Source of the DNA: Welwitschia mirabilis
Lineage: Eukaryota; Gnetophyta; Gnetopsida; Welwitschiales
Direction of reading: 5' to 3'
Assembly: GCA_051453625.1 (NCBI GenBank)
Contig: JBOZIK010000001.1
Location: 229,037,726 to 229,101,725 of the forward strand
Length of the DNA stretch: 64,000 bases
The notes under the pieces are model-generated. The model had not been told where the DNA came from, ran no database searches, and worked only from the letters and a program-made list of their open reading frames with translations. This document shows, piece after piece, positions 49,497 to 62,115 of the stretch. Position 1 is the first letter of the stretch; every line of letters starts with the position of its first letter. The position numbers and the translations under genes were made by a program.

Positions 49497-52400
49497 GATG
49501 CAAACAAATAATTTCATTAGCTAGAATGATATTATCATGAATAAAATGTCCCAATACAAATCCAAATTAGGAGGGAAGACTCAAATCGGGGAGTAAAGAT
49601 TTCAAATAAGGAGCTATAATTTTGGTATATATTTTTTAAAATACTAAGCAAATAATAATGACAATGGCTATTTATATCATCTAATTTTAGAATTAAACTA
49701 ATAAGAGTATTATTAAAGGTTGGAAAAAAGCAATTTTATTGAATTCTCTTTGCATTGCTAAATAAACATCCTATTTAATAATATTACAATTCCTTTAAAA
49801 GAAATCTATAGTAAATCTATAGCCTTAGAGCACTATTCTTTTACACTGAGTGGAGGAGTTTTCATATTTTATATTCAATGGCCCTATAATTAAGATATTT
49901 TTATTGATTATTTGTAATTAAGGATCTTATTCTAGAAGTTTGCGTGTCTACTTACTTTTTAATGAAAAGATTCTAGAAGCAAGTAATAAACTCTTCTATT
50001 ATTTTGTTATTATTTTTTTAGTGTGTTATAAATGCACTCTAAGTAATGTTGTTTTGATACCAATTCCTATTTATAGTCTAGAAGAAAATCTAGTTTGGAG
50101 TTACCTTTTTGAAGCCATTTTATCCTTGAATGTTGTCTCTAATAAATCTCTTCTTTTATTGATATGTCATGGATATGAACAATCAGGTATTTCTCATAAT
50201 TATAAAATCTAAATGTTTGTTCCTCTATATCTAAATTTGATGAATGTCCTCTAAGAGTTAATATTTGATCATTTTAAAAGTGTTATTTAGATGCTATTTC
50301 AAACTATATCTTATTTTCTTAGAATTTTTTACCTTTTAAAATAGATGAAAAGAGTGGATGCCTTCAACTGAGGTATTTCAAATATGAAATAAAATCTCTA
50401 AAAGATTGGAGTCCCCTATTAAAAAATGTTCAAACCATAATAGACTTTTTTGTTGAAGGATTTTTAAAGATAATATGATGGGATGATGATTTGATTAAAA
50501 AAAAATCAAGTCTTTTTCTTAAGGAAGAAATAATAATAATGTTCTTTGATTATGCATCTATCTGAACATGACTAAATTTGACTCTTCTCTAAGATTACTA
50601 CAAGTATAAGAAGCATCATGTAATGAAAGATCTTTGTAACCATAATTGAAAATAAAATGGGAATAAAGGTCTATTGATGCTAAGTTATTAAAATTATCAT
50701 ACTTCTTGTGAATGTAAAGAATTTGATTGATGTTTCCTATCATTATATCTAGAGAATCCAAAGCTATTCATAGCAGACACTTAATTGTCTTATCCTGATC
50801 TTATGAACCATAGAAGTTTGTAACTCTTCATTGTTTATTATTGTAGTTCCAATCTATAGTAAGATGATGATTACTCTAACTAGTAATTTTAACTTTACTA
50901 TCTCTTCAAAAAACCTTTACTTTGCCTCTTATACTAATACTAGAAATAAAAATAAAGAACTAATTATACTTTAAATAAAACCACTCTAGCTAAATGATAT
51001 CTAATTTTATTTCTTGAAGTAAACATAAAGAAATTAAACATTCCTTTAAAAAATTATAAAGATAGAAAATGTTAAGGCCATTTCCTAGGCCTCTATAATT
51101 TCATAAAACTAACATTGAATAAAAAACTAAAATTGCTTACCAATTTGGATATCTTCCCATGTTTCCTTCTCCATTTTATCCTTACACATAGTGGGATGAA
51201 CCTAATTACTAGTTTTCCAAGCTATTATTTTCTTTATTAAGGCTTCTAGGTTACTTATTTGTGGTACATTTTCAATGCACACTTTCAATGCACTCTTCTG
51301 ACCTATTAATTGTTGCTTTATTTAAAGGAATTACCTAATAGGGATACTACTAGTTAACTAGAATAACTTAATCCTATCTTATTGTATCTATTAAAGCTTT
51401 GGATGTAGACCTTAAATAATAGAATCTAGGATGGGGATATTATCTATTCCTAATTACTTTCTCAAACCATTTAATAATACTTAAATAGTATCATTATGAA
51501 AAAAGAAAAGTTAGAGTGAAACAAATAATAATCAATAGCTAAACCTATAGGAAGAAATATGAACAATCGCTATTTTATAATCTTGATAGTTTTTCATTCT
51601 ACTAGTTATATGTTGTCTATATTTATGGTTTAAATGAAGTAACAAGTGGGTCTCTTAGGGATGAATATTACAAAATGAAGAAATCACTAAACTAAGGGAA
51701 TGGGATCATGCATTAAACTAATTAGTAAGCTTATACTACTAATAACATTCTAATCAGTAAGGTTATGAATGAAATAAGAATAGAAATAGCAAGGAAACAA
51801 TTAGTTCCTACTAGCACTATAGTATAATTTACACCCATACATAATCAAAGTAAAACTAACATACTTGAATAATTTAATAAAATAGGAAGAAATCAATAAA
51901 ATGAAAAGAACCTAGCTTTAGTGAATTAAGTAGTGTAACAGCAAGAAAGCCTTGAAGGAATTTCCTATTATTGAACCAAACTAAGATTATCTAGAAGGCT
52001 AAAAACCAAAGCTTTATTTCATGTAGAATGATGATTACAAGTGAAGTGTACTATAATTAATTGGCCTAAACCTATTTGCATCCAATTCCTTTCCCTTAAA
52101 CAATATAATAAAGGGGGTATTTATAAGAATTTGCAAGGGAATTTTGAACAAGATGACAAAGGATTCTACATAGGGAAGATAGAATTTTAATTATAAAATT
52201 TGGAATCCTTATCTTTACATTAATTTTGGTATGAATGCTTAAATTTTTTGCACAATTTAGTCCTATTACATAACTGCCTAAGTGATAATCATGAAATAGT
52301 TTTTTAATCCTTGTTATGTGGTCATCACTACTTATTCTAATACCTATCATAAGTAATGTGTAGACTTTCTTATTCAAAATAACTGACTTATCCTTATTAT

Positions 52401-53090
52401 TGTTCTATGATAGAGTGATATCATGGTTGTGTTGATCCTTATAGGTTATGAATGCTATCTTCTTTAGTGGCTATCACTTAGTGATAAACTTAATGATATC
52501 TTCTTTAGAATCTAACACTTGATGATAAACTTATTATAGAGTTGTCACTAAGCCATAGATTTGGATCTTAGTTGTCTTGAATAGCCATTTATTCTTGCAT
52601 ACTTGCAATTTGAACATGTTATCACTAGCTTATTGCCTAGTGATACAAATTGACACTATACTTTCTTGTTTTATATTAGGTTTTTTCATCCTTCTATCAC
52701 ATTATAATAATCATTATTAATGATATGTTTAGTCTGTGATACTGGTACATGCTCATTATAATTGTAAGATTTGGTAACAGACCTATCATGCAGTACTTGA
52801 CTTGGTGAAAAGGAAAATAACCTTATTTCTAATACATTTTGTCATTTTAGTACATGAAACCTATTAAATTATAAATTTAACCATTTTAATCCATTTTATA
52901 GTTAACTTTAGTATGGATTATAGTGAAACATGAAAACATTTATATTATGAGAAATTTATTTTCAATGTTTATCATAATCCACTTTTTAATCAGTGATGGT
53001 CCGTTTGTCACTAATTGAATTTTTGCGTTAAAATAAAAGACACAAGAACATATGTTAAATAAAAAGATGTTTTTTAATTAATTTCAAAAA
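49497..53090. other. unassigned AT-rich DNA with dyad motifs
   Basis: No named coding region. The minus frame 50558-50761 (67 codons, with LYIHKKYDNFNNLASIDLYS) looks more protein-like than chance but is unassigned. At 52460-52760 short TATCACTTAGTGATA-type inverted motifs recur. Confidence 0.4.
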
Positions 53091-56000
53091 TTAAATTACA
53101 TGGGAAAGTACAATCTAGAGTTCCCTGTCCTATGAGCTCTCTTCTTCAGTAGGAGTAGGAGCACTAGTAGCTCTACCTACTTTAAGGCCTAAGTGCATCT
53201 TTATCTCTATCACCTCCCCTATTAAGTTAGTAATGCATGTACCTATAATCTGATATTCATCCTAAAGCTGCTAGATATATCTTTGAACAGTGTTAAAGCA
53301 TTCTATTAAAAATGTCATGAACAAAGCATCTACTTTAGTGTCTCATGGACATTTTAGAGGTTATGCCTCACCTATCTCAATGAAGTAAATTTTAAAACGA
53401 TCTTTAGTAGTCAAAGTGACTGTGTATCTAACAGCTTTCCTAATAGGTATTAACATGCTTTAAATTCTCAAAATAACATTTACTAGAAAAAGAAAAGCTC
53501 TATTATAGGTGGTCTGATGGCATATTTCATAAATTTTAGTATATAGTAGGAAAAATTATAAGGATCAATATTTATAAGGGTAATAACTAGCCTGACATGA
53601 AAAGTTATTATATTTGCAACATGAGTAAAAGATCCTTAATAATTTCAATATCTACTGATTCAACTTTGGATCTGATGATGATTTTTTATTTTAGCTAATT
53701 ACGATCTTCATTGCTACTAGAATATCTATAATAAGAAGTTATTATTCACTAAAATTCTTTGACCTAAATGAAGTAGAATTTTCCATGGAAAGGGCATGTG
53801 AATCAAACTATATCACAATGGATCAAATTCTAAACAATACCAGGTTGTACAATTTCCAACCACATACTACGCTTTTTCTCAAGTATGATTATGGTTTCTT
53901 AGAATCTCTTCCTTTTAGATTTTACTTCCTATGTTAGGATTCTTTACTATCAATAGGAGTTGGTAAGAATTATTAAGCTTAGGTACACTTACTAATGGTA
54001 GTTCCTTAAGATAAAGTTCTAAAACTATAAATGGGTTGCTTGATCTGAGAGAATGGAACATTATTAGCAAATCCTTTCATTCTAACAAAACTTTAAAAAA
54101 AAACATTAAAAATGTAAAGAAATTAAAAGAAACTTGGAGAAAGTGCACTATATTATTTGATAACTATTCCTTTATTGAATCAAGGTTTAGATAAGTTGAA
54201 TCTAGGCTAAACTTGGAGGGATGTGATAAAAATTTTGAACTATTAAGAAAATCCATTTAGAACCCTAGTTTATACATTTCTAGGAATAGAGATCATAAAA
54301 AAAATCTAGTAGAAGTATAAGTTAGGGATTCACCCATGTGGTAGAAGTATTTGCCATGTTAGTTTATAGTTGAAATGATGATATTTGATAAGAAATCATG
54401 GTTTTCTCATGAACTACCAGAATCTTACATTGCATACGTAGGGAAAAAATCTATTTTATTGAGTTATTTTTATTATTTGTTAATCCTAACACTATAATCA
54501 TAATGAAATGGCCTTCCAACAAAACATTTTAGTAGTATTGCTCTAGCCATGGTAGAGTGATGTACTTACAATAGCTAGATGGATGTAAATTCTTTAGCTT
54601 TCATAGTATAATGATCTATAAGAGCACTCTATTTTTTAGCTAAACCTTATCATAGCTGATGATAGTGGGCAATGAGATTTTAACAAAAGTCATAAATTTT
54701 TTAGTTAATCATAGTGTGATAAGTCTATGATAGTCACATAGTGATGGTTTATGATGGGCTTATTTTATTTCTTCACTTGCTTAGTTATTTTCTCATATAA
54801 TTACCTTTATTGAAGAACTAATTGTTCATCAATAGCATTATAATAAGTTGATTAATATGGTCACTTAATAATAGAGATGTGAGACCATTATTTTATGTTT
54901 TTTGTAATCTCTCATTTCCTCATTTATGAAATCACATTCAGCCTATGTATAAGGATAGAGAGGATGGTACTACTTAGGTTTTATGTACTTTGCTAATTTT
55001 TTCTTCTTGAATCTAGGTGAATAGTAGCATCCACAATACCTAAGTTGATGACATGACCATTTTCCACGATGATTCATATCATTGAAGGGATTCTTTTCTG
55101 GGAGAGTTTACTCATATCTATGCTTCAATACACTAAAGTCTACATTCATAGCTCCCCTTAAGTCCCTAAGGAATTGTTTGTAGCATTAACAAACATAGGT
55201 TAGGATGGTGATTTTTACTTCCCTTGACATAAAGATCAGAAGAATAACATCATATTATTATCTAGGTTAAGGATATAAGTGATCATTAGGATCATAAGTA
55301 CTAACTCAAAAGTTGTATAGAAAGCTCTAGTAGAAAGCAAAAAGGGAATGCATGATTAATGTTAAATGCACTAGGTTATTTCACATTTATTTCCATTAAT
55401 AATCCAAAGTAGGGTAATTATTAAAACTATCTATAATTTGTTAAAAATTACTCCTTTTTTTGGAATAGGCTCATCCTATTTTGAATTTTAAATCTAAACC
55501 TTATATTCACCATATAAAGTGGAGTTGTCCTTCTTCTAAGGGTAATCTAGACTTGGACCTCTATGAAATTATATTCTAGGATTTAGTTTTCTTCAGCTTA
55601 TAATAAAAGTATTCATCTTTAATACTTGTGAAAAATTAATCATATATTATAATTGAAGCTTATAGCTACTTTTCAAAACCCTACTAATTTCATGGTAAAT
55701 GGTTAATTATGATTATTAGCAAGAATAGCCAGTATGGATTAGGATTCTTAGTGAATTCTTAAGTTATGGTGGTAGAGGTGAAATAGTAAAATACTGAAAG
55801 ATTTTAATAAAATTATGTGGTAAAACTACCAAACTATTTAATAATCTTATACTTGCTATTATGATGACTAGTATGCATATAATCAACAAGAAACCACTAG
55901 ATGTCAATCATTACTCAAGAGTGTAATGATTCTAATAAGTCACTGCCCTAATGTTGAGCATTTAGACTTGGTATAAATGTCCGTAGTCAGTGGGAAAAAT

Positions 56001-56739
56001 GGATAATCAACATAATAATCTAAAATCACAATAAAATAACTAGATCATTTTCTCCTTGAATGTTCCCTTTTACTACCTTGATATCTACTAAATTATGATC
56101 TAAGTTTCTAGAGTTTGTCTTGTGATAGTGAACTAGAACGTACAATGTAGAACAGTACAATATAAGACTCCAAAAAGATGAAAATGCTCATGAGTAGAAA
56201 TAAATGGTAAACTATATCATAAGAGGAATTTTTTCTTATTTCTAAGTAGTAAGTTATAATAAGAAGAGTGAAACAATTATTAGAGGATTAGATACCCACA
56301 AGGTATACCTAGTTCATGGCTAACTAATCCCCTAGTGGAGTTTTCATAGCTACTATATTACACTGTAAAAGACCACTCTTGAGAATATTTGCCTTCATGT
56401 ACTTATGGTATAATATGTGCAAAGTTATTATTCTACTTTTATTTTCTTCTTATTTGTTTTTTTACTTCCTCTTGTTTTTTTTAAATTGAATATTCTCATG
56501 CAGGATTATTCTATGAAAATTAAAGGTAATAATGATTGGTAATTAATTGTTGGAGTTATAGTCAAGGATAAATAGTTGAAAAAATAGTACATTCCTTTAT
56601 AATTCAACATATTTTCATGATTTCTTGGTGATCCTAAGGCATATTAAACATTCAAATGCAAATAATAAGAAACAAAATAGTTTTCTTAAATTAAATTGGA
56701 GAAATTGGATAAGCAAATGAATGTTAAGGCTATAGGGAT
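53091..56739 (-). pseudogene. possible ORF region downstream of Athila-like pol
   Basis: Lies between the gypsy integrase and its expected 3' LTR, where Athila elements carry an extra (envelope-like) ORF. Minus strand near 53100-53460 reads RKAVRYTVTLTTKDRFKIYF, later DALFMTFLIECFNTVQRYI, then GRATSAPTPTEEE. Near 55000-55150 there is RYCGCYYSPRFKKKKLAKYI. Everything is interrupted by stops. The assignment rests mostly on position. Confidence 0.35.
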
Positions 56740-58300
56740 TGGTTTGTTAGATGATAGTTAAGGCTTGATAAATGGGATCATCAATGGTGGTGTTACTACC
56801 TATTTCATATGGTTCTTTATGTATAAGACATAAGGATTCTGGCTTACTCTCATGATATAACTTTAGACATTAATCATTTACTATGAATTGACTATCATAT
56901 TAAAGATTTATAATTTGTACACTACTAGTACCATTGACTTTACTACTTCAAAGGATCCTTCACATTTGACAACCAATTTTCTAAGGAACTTATGTAATCT
57001 TATATTATATAGTAGGACCTTATCTTTTAGGTTAAATATTTTTGTTTTAATCCTTTTATCATGGTAATACTTCATTTTTTTCTTTAGAATTTGTTATTTA
57101 TTTATTGCATTGAATCATACTTTGTCTAATTTTTCTTTATTTGTTTCTTTAGAATTTATTGTTTTTTTACTACATTTAATTGTACTTCATTTAATTTTTC
57201 TAGCCAAAGTAATCTTTTTGTAATGTTTTCATTATTATTAAGATTCAAATTTTGAAGTATCTTTCAAGATTAATATTTGATTTCAATAGGTAGTAAACAT
57301 TGTTTTCCATAAAATAACCAATATGGAGTATACCATAGGAATTCTTCCATGTCATCCTATAAGCCCATAATGCATCATTTAGTTTTATATACTAATATTT
57401 ATTATAGTTAATATTTTTAATCAAAATCTTCTTGATTTCTTGATTGGAATTCTCTACTTACTTGTTGGTCTTAGGGTAAGCTATCTCATGTATAATCCCT
57501 ATTAATTCCCTTAACCTCTTCATGGTTTAATTGATAAAATGTGTTTCTTGATTACTAATTAGTACCTTAGGTGTTCAAATTATTGTAACACATATTCTTT
57601 GAGTAAATTAACTACTTCTTTTACATCATTTATTTTTATTAGTTTAACCTCTAATAATTTAGTAAGATAATTGNNNNNNNNNNNNNNNNNNNNNNNNNNN
57701 NNNNNNNNNNNNNNNNNNNNNNNNNNNNNNNNNNNNNNNNNNNNNNNNNNNNNNNNNNNNNNNNNNNNNNNNNNNNNNNNNNNNNNNNNNNNNNNNNNNN
57801 NNNNNNNNNNNNNNNNNNNNNNNNNNNNNNNNNNNNNNNNNNNNNNNNNNNNNNNNNNNNNNNNNNNNNNNNNNNNNNNNNNNNNNNNNNNNNNNNNNNN
57901 NNNNNNNNNNNNNNNNNNNNNNNNNNNNNNNNNNNNNNNNNNNNNNNNNNNNNNNNNNNNNNNNNNNNNNNNNNNNNNNNNNNNNNNNNNNNNNNNNNNN
58001 NNNNNNNNNNNNNNNNNNNNNNNNNNNNNNNNNNNNNNNNNNNNNNNNNNNNNNNNNNNNNNNNNNNNNNNNNNNNNNNNNNNNNNNNNNNNNNNNNNNN
58101 NNNNNNNATAATTTAGTAAGATAATTGACACATATGATTATATATTGATATCCATTTAATTCTATAAATGATCTAGTAAAATGAATCCCTTATATGTTAA
58201 GTGATTTACATTATAAAAGAGGTTTAGCATTACATCTATTTTTGTTAAGCCTTTAATTTTCTCATAATGATCACATTCAGAGACATCGTCTTGAGAGTCT
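56740..58300 (-). pseudogene. Athila-like Ty3/gypsy integrase remnant
   Basis: Minus strand, right to left: a KIKGLTKIDVM zinc-side stretch near 58240, GYQYIIICVNYLTKL just right of the gap, NDVKEVVNLLKEYVL, TPKVLISNQETHFIN (catalytic Asp of SDQGTHF changed to Asn), RELIGIIHEIAYP near 57480, VENSNQEIKKIL with the catalytic Glu kept, LNDALWAYRMTWKNSYG near 57345, and a C-terminal VNGTSSVQIINL near 56920. DALWAYR and the C-terminal pattern fit the Athila/Tat side of Ty3/gypsy. Frames are broken by stops. A 434-N gap lies inside. Confidence 0.88.
57674..58107. other. assembly gap, 434 N, probably spurious
   Basis: The 20 bases ATAATTTAGTAAGATAATTG lie directly on both sides. The integrase reading frame on the right ends in the same residues (NYLTKL) with which the left side begins, so the protein runs on without loss if the ends overlap. 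Confidence 0.85.
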
Positions 58301-58579
58301 TACAATAAAGTAGGCTAGTAGATGCACTTTACATGAACTTTTGAGCTATTTTTTCCCCATTGAAATAACTCCCATAGCTACTATTATAACATAATTATAG
58401 GATTTCCTATTATTTCCATTATAGAATACATCATCAGATTATTTCATCTTTTTCTATCTAATATAAGAATAGAATTTGTAAAATATAATTTTTAATTCTC
58501 TTCATGAATAATTATTTATCCTCATTAGACCAAGTTCATGGGACTTAAAGAATAAAGAAATAATTGATTATATTAACAT

Positions 58580-59990
58580 ACCATAATTATTGATGTTAAA
58601 GATTAGCATTTACCATTAGTATTTTTTCATTTAGAAATTTGTCATCAAAGGTATCCTTGATTTTGTTTGGTCAAGGTAGTTCTAAGTGTGATGGATGATC
58701 TTCTAGTACATTCTTTCTTTCTTGTTTATCCCTAATATCTAAGTAAAATTATTGCATGAATAAACACCAGTGCATAATTTGGAAATTGTTAATCTATTTT
58801 TTTGCTAAAAACTTAATAGCAAAATGGTCAGTATGTATCCACATCTTAAATTTAATAAGTTAATATTGGAGCTTATCTTATGCAGTAACAATGGCTAATA
58901 GTTTCATTTCAAAAGTTATGAAATTAAATTGGGTTGCTTTGATGACTTTTAAGATGTAGTAAATAACACTAGATTTATGATTAATGTGCTATCTTAAGAA
59001 TATACTAATTGTAATATTACTTGCATTGCACATCAAGTCAAATGGGTACTACTAATTTGGCATGCTAACATAGGTATAGTGATGATTTTATCTTTTAATA
59101 GTTTAAAGGATTTCTCATATGATTAACTTCAAACAAAGGGATTATCTTTTTCTAGTAATTCATACAAGGGCTTTGTGATCCTAGAGAAATTCTTGATAAA
59201 TCATTAATAATATCCCATATGTCCTAAAATTCCTCTTAATATTCCTAAATTAGTTAGGGTAGATAAGGTAGTGATAACTTGAATCTTCTTGAAATCCATT
59301 GTTATACTATCTTGTGAGATAACATAACCTAATACAACCCTGTTATAAACATAAAGTGACTCTTTTCATAGCTTAATTTTAAGTCTTTTTCAATGCAACA
59401 TAATAAGAATCCAGAGAAGTATTCTAAGTTTTAATTTAAAAAATCACTATATACTAAGAATTCCTCTATGAAGATTTTAATAAAGTCTTCTAATATATCT
59501 AAAAATATCAATGTCATAACTCTCTAAAAAGTGGTAAGGGTATTACATAACTCAAAAGACATTCATTGATAAGAAAAGGTATCAAATGATGAATACAATG
59601 TAGTTTTATGTTGATCTTTAGGAACTACAACAATTTGGTTATATCAACTAAACCTACCTAAAAAGTAATAGTGTTCTCAACCTAATAGTTTTTCTAATAT
59701 TTGGTCAATATTACAGATGAAAAAGTGGTTCTTTTTGGTATGATTTTTTAGTTTCCTAAAGTCAATACAAACTTTCCATTTGCCATCCTTCTTTGGCATC
59801 ACTATAATGGAACTTATCCATTCATTATCTGATATTGGGTAAATAATGCCTTCCTTAAATAACTTATTTATTTCTTTCTTAATTATCTTTTACAGTTTTT
59901 ATGTTCTAGTTTTTAATGCAAAACTATGAATGTTACTTAATGTGATGTCTTTAACATTTCCCATTACAACTATACACTAATTAAAAATTT
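58580..59990 (-). pseudogene. Athila-like Ty3/gypsy reverse transcriptase-RNase H remnant
   Basis: Minus strand: KLFKEGIIYPISDNEWISSI near 59850, IVMPKKDGKWKVCIDFRKLK near 59780, HFFICNIDQILEKLLG near 59700, FLGRFS-stop-YNQIVVVP (the family FLDGYSGYNQI has the catalytic Asp; here it is Gly), FELCNTLTTF near 59550, then FIEEFLVYS near 59465 where the family has MDDFSVY. Thus all three RT catalytic Asp are replaced. RNase H beyond about 59080 is very decayed. The remnant stops near 59990, where an unrelated LTR begins. Confidence 0.88.
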
Positions 59991-59999
59991 ATCATGTTT

Positions 60000-61950
60000 A
60001 AAATAAATATTTTTGATCTAATATAAAAATGTAATTATATAGTGGTAATTACAATAATCATAATAACATGATGAATAAACAAGTTAATTTAAAATGGTTT
60101 AATAGGATAATAGAAAAGTTACACTATTTACATAGTGCTCATAAAAGATTTGCAATAATAATACATCTTTACATGTTACAACTACAAGCGCAGAAAGCAT
60201 AAAATAAGTAGAAAAATTATCTCAAGTCAACAACAATAAGAATTCTTTTCTCAATGACCAAAACCCATGCTAGCATCTAGACTTGCACAAATAATATGAT
60301 ATGAGGATTTTGAAATCATTACAATCTCCAATATGGCCCAAGTAGTAAAGGATGGAAAGAAAGATGACCAAATCAAAAGGATATAGCCAAGGCATGAGAT
60401 TAAGATAATACACATGAGATACATCTAAGACTAGAATATGCTAATATAGGAAACAAGACATTGGGATCCATAAGAAATACATAATGGTATTTGAAGTTTC
60501 AATAGTTTAAGAATGCATTGTCTAAGTTTTAATAATCCTAGAATGTATAGTCAGATTATCTAGCTATTTAAGTCTCAATAATCCAAGAATGTATTATCAA
60601 TAAAATCCAAGAATCATTATTAGAAGGGTGTCAAAAATATTCATTTATCTAGGGGTTCATTCTTATGGCCAATAGGAACCCTTAAGATGAGATAAATCCT
60701 CTGAAGCCATAAAGAAATCCTATCATGAACAATTAAAAGGGTCATAAACATCACCTTGATTACTTTGATAGCTCACTTCCATAGCCAATGGGAGCCCCTC
60801 AAGTGATCTAACCATTGAAGCTGCATAATTTGGTTACTTAGCCAAGTTCATTTCAAGCATAAAATTTATTTCATAGTCAAGACATTAGATGTGTAAGAAT
60901 AAACTTACATGAACAAATAAGATAGCAAAAAAAAAAACCCCATGAAACCATATAAAATATGTAAGACTTACCTGGTACCATTTAAGAAATAAATGAAAGA
61001 ACATTAACCATACAAAATTCAAGAATAAAAGACTATTCAAGATGTTAGAAATAAAGATCATGTAAGAAATAAATAAAAACTTAACCATACAAAACTACAA
61101 TAATCTAAGACTATTCAAGAATGTAAGAAATAAAGAGCATATAAGAAATAAATGTAACCTTGAACCATGCCTAAATTTAAGATGAAGACTCATGAACTTT
61201 TAAAGGCTCAAAGACTTCAAGCTCCAAAGTATAAATCACCATGATTCAATTTTAGAGAATTTATCAAGATATTGAATTAGAGAATAAGAATGTTCTACTT
61301 ATAGTGAAAAGACGTAGGGATGTAAAGAGACATAAGGGCATGAAGAGACACCTTAAAGAAAAGAAAGTGGTGAAGGTGATAAAGTTGGTAACGATTCCAT
61401 AACCCCTAATCATTACCTTGCCTAACCACTAGATGCATAATATCTTATCATAACAAGTAATAATGCTTATAATTCCACTACATGTAGTTATTAAAATAAA
61501 GATTTAAAATTAACCACCACGTAATAATATTTTTCATGTTAAATAAAGTAAAATGCAATAGTTACATAAGGAAAATAATATTAATATAGCCACTAATGTG
61601 ACTACTAATATAACCACTAATTTAACTACTAATGTAAGCACTAATTTAACCACTTATGTAATCACTAATTTAGCCACTAACATAATCACTAATTTAACCA
61701 CTGACATAACCAATAACTTAATCATTAAATATCATAATTAAATAACTAAGGATTTACAACAAAAAAATTACAAAATAAAAAGACTAAAAATAATAATTAT
61801 AGTTCAAATTTTTCACAATATAGCTACATCTCAATGATAAGAAAAATAAATGCAATAGGTAAATTAGCTTGCAAACTCTATAATAAAAAAAAATATTCTA
61901 ATTTAGTTTTTAAGCTAAATCTTTAGACCTTTGAAAATTTAGACATGACA
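60000..61950 (-). repeat. LTR of a second Ty3/gypsy element, 3' copy
   Basis: The right edge is well placed: minus-strand TGTCATG directly after a purine tract. The left edge is estimated from the abrupt end of the Athila-like RT near 59990; no partner LTR is in the window. It contains a minisatellite at 61588-61730. Confidence 0.55.
61588..61730. repeat. minisatellite, about 15-bp degenerate unit
   Basis: Roughly nine to ten repeats of a CCACTAATNTAA-like unit with alternating AATGTAA and AATTTAA variants (e.g. AACCACTAATTTAACTAC). Confidence 0.85.
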
Positions 61951-61964
61951 TTTCTCCCTCCCTT
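61951..61964 (-). other. gypsy polypurine tract
   Basis: Minus strand AAGGGAGGGAGAAA immediately before the TGTCATG LTR start. Confidence 0.75.
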
Positions 61965-62115
61965 AAAAAGTTTCATCCTCAAAACTTAAATAAGAAAGCT
62001 TAGTAGCTTTTACTTCTATTTATTCTAACCATTGTACTTTATAATGTTGACTTTTTCTTCCTTTGATTATAGCTTTCTTTTGAATCAAAATTTTAATTGG
62101 TTAAGCTATGAATAT
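61965..62115 (-). pseudogene. chromodomain and pol C-terminus of a Ty3/gypsy chromovirus
   Basis: Minus strand reads PIKILIQKKAIIKGRKSQHY, then KVQWLE, then FEDETF-stop-GRE running into the PPT. This fits the chromodomain end of plant chromovirus pol (P.xIL..R.....G......VQW....EATWE, then LEDK/FEDE before the PPT). The aromatic Trp of the ATWE box is lost. I could not identify integrase further right, so the rest of pol is decayed or absent. Confidence 0.6.
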
